From Burkholderia pyrrocinia (lineage in GTDB: Bacteria > Pseudomonadota > Gammaproteobacteria > Burkholderiales > Burkholderiaceae), in assembly GCF_003330765.1 (NCBI RefSeq), contig NZ_CP024902.1:124001-188000 (forward strand): a DNA stretch of 64,000 nucleotides, given 5' to 3'. The translations under genes were made by a program, and so were the position numbers. This document shows positions 58,197-64,000 of this stretch, piece after piece (positions within the stretch are counted from its first letter, which is position 1; each line of letters opens with the position of its first letter). Below the pieces are notes generated by a model that saw only the letters and a program-made list of their open reading frames with translations, was not told where the DNA came from and ran no database searches.

Positions 58197-59093
58197 TTAT
58201 TTCGCCGCGTTGACCATGTAGTCGACGGCCGCCTTCACGTCGGCGTCCGACGCGTTCGATCCGCCCTTCGGCGGCATCGCGCCCTTGCCGTGCAGCGCGT
58301 AGTTGTAGACCGTATCCATCGAGTCCTTCAGGCGCGGCGCCCAGTCTTCCTTGCTGCCGAACTTCGGCGCGCCGAGCACGCCTGCCGCGTGGCAGGCCTG
58401 GCAGGTCGACGTGTACAGCGCCTTGCCGGCCGATGCCGAATCGGCGCCGGCCGGTGCGGCTGCGGGCTTTTCGCCGGCCTTCGGGATCGCGGCGAGCGCA
58501 GCCTGCGCCGCGGCGATTTGCGCGCTGGCGGCATCGGCCGTGCCCGATGCGCCTGCCGCGCCGCTGGCGGCCGTCGCTGCGTTGGCGGCGGGCGCGGCCG
58601 GTTCGGGGAAGTTCGCGCCGTCGTTGTTCGCCATGTAGACGATCGCGCGGGCGATTTCATAGTCGCTGACGTCGTCGGGGCTCGTGCCGCCGCGCGGCGG
58701 CATCGCGCCCTTGCCTGCGAGGGCCGTCTTCAGCAGCGTGTCGAAGCCTTGCGAGATGCGCGGCGCCCAGTCGTCCTTGTTGCCGAACTTCGGTGCGCCG
58801 GCGGCGCCTGTGCCGTGGCAGGTCACGCAGACGGCCTTGTAGACTGCCTCGCCGGTCTTGTACGTGCGTGGCGCGTTGGCGTCCTTCACGTCGACCTGCG
58901 CGAGCGGTGCGACGCGCGTGGCGACCTGTTCGTCGGAGAGCGCATCCGTGCCGGCGCCCGAACGGAGCGCGTGATTCGCATAGTTGGCGAGCAGGATGAT
59001 GATGACGATCGGAATCGCGAACGACGCGATGATGACGGCAATCAGTTGCCCGGGGGTTTTGACGGGAGATTCATGGTTGGGTGCTTCGCTCAT
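58197..59093 (-). CDS. Membrane-anchored diheme cytochrome c (c5-type)
   Basis: This 298-residue protein has one N-terminal membrane helix (about 17-40, LIAVIIASFAIPIVIIILLA) and two cytochrome c domains with haem sites CVTCH at residues 89-93 and CQACH at 231-235. Both domains repeat the pattern GAPKFGxKxDWAPR and GKGAMPPxGG, whose methionine ligates the haem, so an internal duplication is clear. An Ala-rich linker (about 165-215) joins them. The protein passes electrons at the periplasmic face; the partner oxidase or reductase is not in the window. The start at 59093 has only a weak ribosome binding site (GAGGCAAGC). Confidence 0.93.
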   Translation of the reverse strand: MSEAPNHESPVKTPGQLIAVIIASFAIPIVIIILLANYANHALRSGAGTDALSDEQVATRVAPLAQVDVKDANAPRTYKTGEAVYKAVCVTCHGTGAAGAPKFGNKDDWAPRISQGFDTLLKTALAGKGAMPPRGGTSPDDVSDYEIARAIVYMANNDGANFPEPAAPAANAATAASGAAGASGTADAASAQIAAAQAALAAIPKAGEKPAAAPAGADSASAGKALYTSTCQACHAAGVLGAPKFGSKEDWAPRLKDSMDTVYNYALHGKGAMPPKGGSNASDADVKAAVDYMVNAAK

Positions 59094-59347
59094 GCTTGCC
59101 TCGTCTCCGTGAATAGGAATTGTGAGCGCGGTGCAACGGCAAAATGGCTGTCCAAAATGAAGCTCGGACGATTATAGACGGAACGTTTACATCACGGCGA
59201 GCGGCGCGATGGCGCGTGTTTACCCGCACGCGGGGCGGCTGTGCGGGCATTCGGCGGGCGCGGTGGACGCGTCATGGGAAACCGGGTATCCTTGCCGTCT
59301 TGCCAATCGTGGGCGGCCTGTTTATTGGGGTCGCTTCACTGTCTCAC

Positions 59348-59423
59348 GCGCCCGTAGCTCAATGGATAGAGTACTGCCCTCCGAAGGCAGGGGTTGCTGG
59401 TTCGATCCCAGCCGGGCGCGCCA
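59348..59423 (+). tRNA. tRNA-Arg (anticodon CCG)
   Basis: The 76-nt cloverleaf has acceptor stem GCGCCCG/CGGGCGC, D-arm AGCTCAATGGATAGAGT, anticodon stem CTGCC/GGCAG with loop CTCCGAA (anticodon CCG), and T-arm GCTGGTTCGATCCCAGC. Discriminator base G and CCA are encoded (59420-59423). No integrase or attachment repeat was seen beside it. Confidence 0.97.
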
Positions 59424-59445
59424 AAACATGCCTGTTCAGGCTCTC

Positions 59446-59473
59446 GGCGGTTTCGCCGCCTTCCCGTTTATTT
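59446..59473 (+). terminator. Possible tRNA terminator
   Basis: GGCGG (59446-59450), loop TTTCG, CCGCC (59456-59460), followed by TTCCCGTTTATTTC. The stem is short and the T-run broken. The remaining gap to 59654 shows nothing further. Confidence 0.4.
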
Positions 59474-59654
59474 CTCGCAGTGATCTTGCCGCCATTGGGT
59501 AGCTATCGGTGTTTTCGACGCTGTGCGCGCATCCGCTCGGGCGAAACGATTTGCCGGCCGGATTCGACGTGCCGGCGGTCCATTTGAACGCGCCGATCGA
59601 ACCTGTCGATCGAAATGGGAAAAGCCGCGTCGCATCCGGCGCGGCGATCATCGG

Positions 59655-59984
59655 ATGAGCACATCACCTTCTGTTCAGTTCATCAACGGGCCGGACGGTA
59701 CGCCGGCCTTCGTCGTGATTCCGTACGCCGACTATCTCGCGCAGCAGCGTGACGAGCGCGTCGCGATTCCGCACGAAGTCGTGACCCGCGCCGTGTTCGA
59801 CGGCAGCTCGCCCGCGCGCGCATGGCGCGAGTATCTCGGCCTGACGCGGGCCGAGGTCGCGCAGCGGCTCGGTATCAGCCGCGCGACCTACGCGAAACGG
59901 GAGAAGCGCGAGAAGCTGCGCAAGTCGATGCGCAAGAAGATCGCGGCCGCGCTCGACATCACGCTGGCGCAGCTCGATTTCTGA
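59655..59984 (+). CDS. Orphan antitoxin-like regulator, Phd-like N-terminus with Xre helix-turn-helix
   Basis: This 109-residue protein joins two features of antitoxins. Residues 5-30 (VQFINGPDGTPAFVVIPYADYL) resemble the Phd/YefM strand-helix start, and residues 55-109 form an Xre-type helix-turn-helix (YLGLTRAEVAQRLGISRATYAKRE, then MRKKIAAALDITLAQLDF). No toxin gene lies on either side: upstream is a tRNA-Arg and downstream a membrane protein gene. ATCATCGG precedes the ATG at 59655, so no strong ribosome binding site is visible. It may be a remnant antitoxin or a stand-alone regulator. Confidence 0.75.
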   Translation: MSTSPSVQFINGPDGTPAFVVIPYADYLAQQRDERVAIPHEVVTRAVFDGSSPARAWREYLGLTRAEVAQRLGISRATYAKREKREKLRKSMRKKIAAALDITLAQLDF

Positions 59985-60167
59985 CGCGCGGCGCGGCGCG
60001 GCGCGGCGCGGTGCGTGTCGTGCCGGCCGGGCCTTGCCGCGATCGGGCGGGATGCCGGACAGCGCCGGGGCGGGCGTCGTGCGGCGTCGCCGTTGTGCGA
60101 GAATCCCCCGCAACGACAACTCAAAGCGTCGATCGCGGCGGCCGTCCGCGCGTCGCGCCGACCCCCG

Positions 60168-61805
60168 ATGGCTGCCATTCCGTCTACCCCGACCGCAGTC
60201 GATGCCCGCGTGCTGCCCGACACGCAGCAGGCGCTGCTCGCACGCCTGCATGCGTACTCCCCTGACGATCCCGACGCGCCGCTGCCGTACAGCCGCCGCC
60301 TTGCCGAAGCCGAAGGCTGGCCGCACGCGCACGCGCTGGCCGTGATCGACGAATACAAGCGCTTCGCGTTTCTCGCGCAGGCGGCTGGGCATCCGGTTAC
60401 GCCCTCGGTTGCCGTCGACGCCGCCTGGCATTTCCATCTGCAATACACGATCGAATACTGGGACGTGTTCTGTGCCGACGTGCTGTGCGCGCGGCTGCAT
60501 CACATGCCCGGCACCGGCGCGCCGGATGAAGCGACCGTGTACGCGCAACGCTACCGCGACACGCTGGACAGCTATCGCCGGCTGTTCGGCTGCGAGCCGC
60601 CCGAATCGATCTGGCCGCCGTCCGCCGGCCTGCAAGCCGTGCCCGGATCGCCGGAGCTGGACGTGACGGTCACGGGCGGGCCGGGGGAGCCGGATTCGCC
60701 GGCCGCCCCGACGGCCGGCAGGACCTGGCGTGACCGGCTGCCGAAATTCGTCTGGCCCGCGGCCGCCGCGAGCGTCGCCGCGACCTGCGCATCAGCGCAG
60801 GACTTCAACGTGCTGAACTACACGGGGCCGCAGTTTCTCGCGTTCTACGTGCCAGCCTGCGTCGTTGCGTTGCTGCTGATCGCGGGGCTGCAATGGATCG
60901 AGTACCGGTTGCGGCGCCGGGGCGGCCGCAGCCGCAAGACGTCGCCTGCGATGTCGGCGGAGGAAGCCGCCTATCTGGTGGGCGGCGAGTCGCGGGTCGC
61001 CCAGGTCGTGACGCTGTCGCTTGCGCATGCGGGCGCGATCGAGCTGCGCACCGTTCCGAAACACGGCGGCTACGTGAAGATCGGCGACCTGGAGCGCGCG
61101 GGCCCGTACGAAGGCCACTGTGCGTGGCTGCAGGAACAGCCGGACGGCGAAGTGCGCTACGGCGCGTTTCGCCAGCGTCTCGCGCAATACGTGCAGGAGG
61201 TCCGCGACGGGCTGCATGCACAGGGCTGGTTCTGGCTGCCCGGCGAGATGCGCGCGTCGCGCATGGCCGCGCGCGCGATCGCGCTGCTCGTGCTCGGTAC
61301 CGGCGCGGCGAAACTCACGGTCGGCCTGAGCCGCGGTCGGCCCGTACTGTTGCTCGTCATCTGCATGGCGGCTTTTGCCATCGCTTACCGGATCCTCGTG
61401 CGGCGCATGACGGGCTTCGGACGCGGCGGGGCTACGGCCGCCGGTCAGGCTGCGCTGATCGCGCGCCGGATCTCGCACGACGCGCGCGACGCACGTGTGG
61501 TGCGGGAGGGGCAGGATGCCGCGAGCGCACGCGACACAACGGCCGGCGAGCGCGATACATCGGACACGCTGTTGTGGACGGCCGCGCTGTTCGGCGCCGG
61601 CGCGCTCGCCGGCACCGCGTGGGCGGCCTACTCGGGCACGGTGCTGGCACCGCCGCCGCTGGGGCCGTTGGCGGCGAAGGCGGGCGGCGGCTCAACCGGC
61701 TCGAGCGACAGCAGTTGCTCATCATCGAGCTGCAGTTCATCGAGTTCGTGCAGCTCCAGCTCGTGCAGTTCGAGCAGTTGCGGCGGGTGTTCGTCGAGCA
61801 ACTGA
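60168..61805 (+). CDS. Membrane protein with GRDP-like N-terminus and Ser/Cys-repeat tail (TIGR04222-like)
   Basis: This 545-residue protein has three parts. Residues about 20-150 form a helical, cytoplasmic-looking domain with YKRFAFLA, then VDAAWHFHLQY (W87-H90) and LDSYRRLFG, as in the glycine-rich-domain-protein (GRDP-like) family. Then come about four hydrophobic segments (FLAFYVPACVVALLLIAGL near 230; a pair near 385-420; FGAGALAGTAWAAYSG near 490), the arrangement of TIGR04222-type proteins. The last 34 residues are a low-complexity tail of Ser runs with six cysteines (CSSSSC repeats). No ribosome binding site stands out before 60168. The function is unknown. Confidence 0.75.
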   Translation: MAAIPSTPTAVDARVLPDTQQALLARLHAYSPDDPDAPLPYSRRLAEAEGWPHAHALAVIDEYKRFAFLAQAAGHPVTPSVAVDAAWHFHLQYTIEYWDVFCADVLCARLHHMPGTGAPDEATVYAQRYRDTLDSYRRLFGCEPPESIWPPSAGLQAVPGSPELDVTVTGGPGEPDSPAAPTAGRTWRDRLPKFVWPAAAASVAATCASAQDFNVLNYTGPQFLAFYVPACVVALLLIAGLQWIEYRLRRRGGRSRKTSPAMSAEEAAYLVGGESRVAQVVTLSLAHAGAIELRTVPKHGGYVKIGDLERAGPYEGHCAWLQEQPDGEVRYGAFRQRLAQYVQEVRDGLHAQGWFWLPGEMRASRMAARAIALLVLGTGAAKLTVGLSRGRPVLLLVICMAAFAIAYRILVRRMTGFGRGGATAAGQAALIARRISHDARDARVVREGQDAASARDTTAGERDTSDTLLWTAALFGAGALAGTAWAAYSGTVLAPPPLGPLAAKAGGGSTGSSDSSCSSSSCSSSSSCSSSSCSSSSCGGCSSSN

Positions 61806-61852
61806 GCCGAACCGCCTGATTTCGCCGGCGCCCGGTCGCCCGGGCGTCGTCG

Positions 61853-64000
61853 CTAACCGATTGCCGCGTCCGCGGCCGTCGCTTCCCGCGTGCCGGTTCC
61901 GGCCTCCGCTTCCGTCGTCTCCATGATCGCGACCCAGTCGAACGCCGGCATCGCGCAGAGCTGTTCGACCGTGGCCGCGTATTCGCCGGCCGTCGTGGCC
62001 AGATAGCGCAGCCGCTCCGTCCACTCGGGCAAGCGGCCTTGCATCGTCGTCAGCACGACGGTCAGCAGATCCTGCTCCGGCCGCGCGGCGATGGCCTGCA
62101 GCGCGGCCTGGATGCGGGCGGGATCGCCGCCGGCGTCGAGGAGCAGTACGCCGGGAATCGGCGCGTCCGGCCGCGGCGGCCGCACGGCCGTGCCGCGCTT
62201 GTCGACGCCCGCCCGGTAGATCTCGCGATGCAGCGGCAACCGGACCTGCAGCGCATCGTGCTTGCAGACCCGCGCCTGCGCGGTGCGGGCGAGCCGCCGG
62301 CGCAGCGCAGGCTGCGCGATCAGCCGGTCGATCGCGTCGTGCCAGGCCTGGGCGTCGTCGCCGGCGAGCAGCGCATCGTCGCCGTCGCTCAGCGTCACGC
62401 GATTGGCTGGCAGGTCGCTGGCGACGACGGCGATGCCGGCCACCGCGAATTCCTGCCGCTGGATCGGGTTCGCGCCCGCGTCGTCGGCGAGCGGCATCAG
62501 CGCGATGTCCCAGTCCAGCGCGCGCAATTGCTGTGCATACGCATGGTAGGCGTCGGGTGCAGGCCGCCATTCGGCCGCCGGATGGTCTTCCCAGCCGGTG
62601 GGCGCGTGCGCGCCGAAGAACTGCACGGCGACGCGGCCGGCGTGGCGTGCGCAGATCGACCGCAGCGCGGCGTCCACGCGCGCGAAATGCGCCGGCAGCA
62701 GTGCCTCACCCGCGACGCCGATGGTTACGCGACCGTCCGCGCGGGTCGGCACCGGGCGCTGGAACAGGTCGAGGTCGACGCTGTCCGGCAGCACGAACAC
62801 GCGCGGATTCCACGGCCGGTATCGGTTCGCGAGATCCGGCGTCGGGACGACGACCGCGCATGCGTTGCCGAGCGTATAAGCGATGCCGGCCCACGTCGGG
62901 TCGTCCTGCGCCGAAGCCTGCGCGGCCGGCGGGCTGTCGGTCGCGTAGATCACAGGCTTGTCGAACGCGAAGATCGCCCGCAGCCCGTCGGGCGACAGCA
63001 GGCCCGGCGTGCGGCGGTCGAGCAGCACGGCATCGGCCGTGGCGATCGCATGGCCGTCGATCCTGCCGTCGACAATGCCCCACACGAGTTCCCACGCGTC
63101 GCCGAGCCGCGCGAACGGCAGCGCGACGCGCCGCTGCAGCGAGGCACCGTCGACCCGGTCGAACGCGTAGACGACGAGACGCTTCTTTCGCGGCACGGGC
63201 ACGGGCGCGGGCGTGACGGCCGGGCGGCGCCCCTGTTCGGCGAGCCGCGCGTACAGCGTGCCGTAGCGCGCGGCATCGGCTTCGGCGGGCAGCACGTGCA
63301 CCGATGCGTTGACGTGCCGGCCGGTGCGGGCCAGCGCATCCGACGGCACCGCGAGCGCATCGGCGCGCCGCAGCGCATCGTGCAGGGCGGCGCGCCCGCG
63401 CGCGTTGCCGGCGATTTCCGGCCAGGCCGACGCGAATGCGTCGAGCGGCCGGTCGACGTCGCAGACAACCGGCTTGCCGAGCGCGAACAGCTGCTCCTGC
63501 GCGGCGGACGACAGCAGGCCCGCGATCGCGCCGTGCAGGACGATCAGGTCCGCCCGCTGCAATGCGTCGAGATCGATGCCTTGCTCGCCGACCGGGAAAT
63601 CGAGCGCCCACTCCCGCTCGAGCCGCCCGAACGCGTCGCCGAAGCGCACGCGCGCGGCCGGCTCGGCCGTCATGACGGCCAGGCGCCGCTTCGCACTCGC
63701 CGGGCGGCGCGCGGTCGACGGCCCGTGCGGACCGAGTTCGACGTCGCGTTCTTTTGCGCGTGCCTGGGTCTTGTCGACGAAGCGTCGAAGCTGCAGCCAG
63801 AAGGTCAGCTCTTCTTCCCGATAGACGTCGCGCGCTTCGTGCACGGTCGCCTTCGCACGCGCGATCTCGTCCGGATCCAGTCCCCACGCGATGCCCTTGC
63901 CGTTCATGACCCAGCGCTCCGCGTTCGGCAGCGACGCGTCGTTCAGGATGCACACGACCGGGCAGCCGCACATCAGCGCCTCGAAGGCCGCCGTGGACCA
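61853..64000 (-). CDS. Large multidomain glycosyltransferase, C-terminal part
   Basis: The reading frame runs from beyond the right edge to a stop at 61853, about 715 residues. The first visible residues (STAAFEALMCGCPVVCI) are the end of a GT4/GT-B donor domain whose N-terminal part lies outside. A coiled linker (ARAKATVHEARDVYRE) follows, then a short Rossmann-like region (DALQRADLIVLHGAIAGLL), then a complete GT4-like domain with RLVVYAFDRVDGAS, PWNPRVFVLPDSVDLDLF and DWDIALMPLADDAGANPIQ. The tail ends in an Ala/Glu-rich segment. Such multi-transferase proteins build O-antigen or other surface glycans; neighbours beyond the window would be needed to say which. Confidence 0.82.
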   Translation of the reverse strand, partial: WSTAAFEALMCGCPVVCILNDASLPNAERWVMNGKGIAWGLDPDEIARAKATVHEARDVYREEELTFWLQLRRFVDKTQARAKERDVELGPHGPSTARRPASAKRRLAVMTAEPAARVRFGDAFGRLEREWALDFPVGEQGIDLDALQRADLIVLHGAIAGLLSSAAQEQLFALGKPVVCDVDRPLDAFASAWPEIAGNARGRAALHDALRRADALAVPSDALARTGRHVNASVHVLPAEADAARYGTLYARLAEQGRRPAVTPAPVPVPRKKRLVVYAFDRVDGASLQRRVALPFARLGDAWELVWGIVDGRIDGHAIATADAVLLDRRTPGLLSPDGLRAIFAFDKPVIYATDSPPAAQASAQDDPTWAGIAYTLGNACAVVVPTPDLANRYRPWNPRVFVLPDSVDLDLFQRPVPTRADGRVTIGVAGEALLPAHFARVDAALRSICARHAGRVAVQFFGAHAPTGWEDHPAAEWRPAPDAYHAYAQQLRALDWDIALMPLADDAGANPIQRQEFAVAGIAVVASDLPANRVTLSDGDDALLAGDDAQAWHDAIDRLIAQPALRRRLARTAQARVCKHDALQVRLPLHREIYRAGVDKRGTAVRPPRPDAPIPGVLLLDAGGDPARIQAALQAIAARPEQDLLTVVLTTMQGRLPEWTERLRYLATTAGEYAATVEQLCAMPAFDWVAIMETTEAEAGTGTREATAADAAIG

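Noticed and set aside
59348..59984. Genomic-island boundary at tRNA-Arg
   Set aside because: No integrase gene and no repeat of the tRNA 3' end were seen in the following 4.5 kb. GC content does not change clearly.

Overview
The window is about 67% GC with strongly GC-rich third codon positions. Gene content and order point to the primary chromosome of a Burkholderia species, most likely of the B. cepacia complex. It opens inside the F1Fo-ATP synthase operon, which in this genus lies close to the chromosome 1 origin. The hemE-priA region carries perfect DnaA-box nonamers, which fits that position. I see no prophage, insertion sequence, integrase or CRISPR array. This is a mostly vertical metabolic region with a few small accessory modules.

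1-5.3 kb: end of atpA, then atpG, atpD and atpC, a terminator, and an acyl-CoA ligase. 5.3-6 kb: a lower-GC gap of about 700 bp with one doubtful small ORF. 6-11 kb: a periplasmic PheC-type dehydratase, hemE and priA. 10.8-16.3 kb: a put control region with five GTTGCA operators, then trifunctional PutA and a branched-chain amino acid binding protein.

16.4-20.4 kb: an AidB-like acyl-CoA dehydrogenase and an acyl-CoA ligase, divergent from a TetR regulator. 20.6-24.1 kb: a methionine-type aminotransferase, a solute-binding protein and an FAD-linked 2-hydroxyacid dehydrogenase in one operon. 24.1-28.2 kb: a PadR regulator, then a CadR/CadA heavy-metal module with a His/Gly-rich double zinc-ribbon protein attached. 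28.2-30.5 kb: a GyrI-like protein and an MscS-type channel.

30.8-41.6 kb is an ethanolamine catabolism locus. It holds a permease (eat), eutB, eutC, an acetaldehyde-type aldehyde dehydrogenase and an E. coli-like EutR regulator. A LysR/MFS efflux pair and two FMN split-barrel proteins lie among them. Two good sigma-54 -24/-12 elements precede the dehydrogenase and eutR. 41.6-45.5 kb: a TPP enzyme translationally coupled to a GT9-like glycosyltransferase, then a ParE-type toxin-antitoxin pair.

45.5-53.2 kb: sdaA, a secreted alginate-lyase-family protein and gcvTHP, the last under a tandem glycine riboswitch with a near-consensus promoter. Together gcvTHP and SdaA can turn glycine into C1 units and, through serine, pyruvate. 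53.2-59.1 kb: a lipoprotein, a YdgJ-like oxidoreductase, an SGNH hydrolase, Rep helicase and a diheme cytochrome c. 59.3-64 kb: tRNA-Arg(CCG), an orphan Phd/Xre-like regulator, a membrane protein with a Ser/Cys-repeat tail, and the 3' part of a large multidomain glycosyltransferase that runs off the window.
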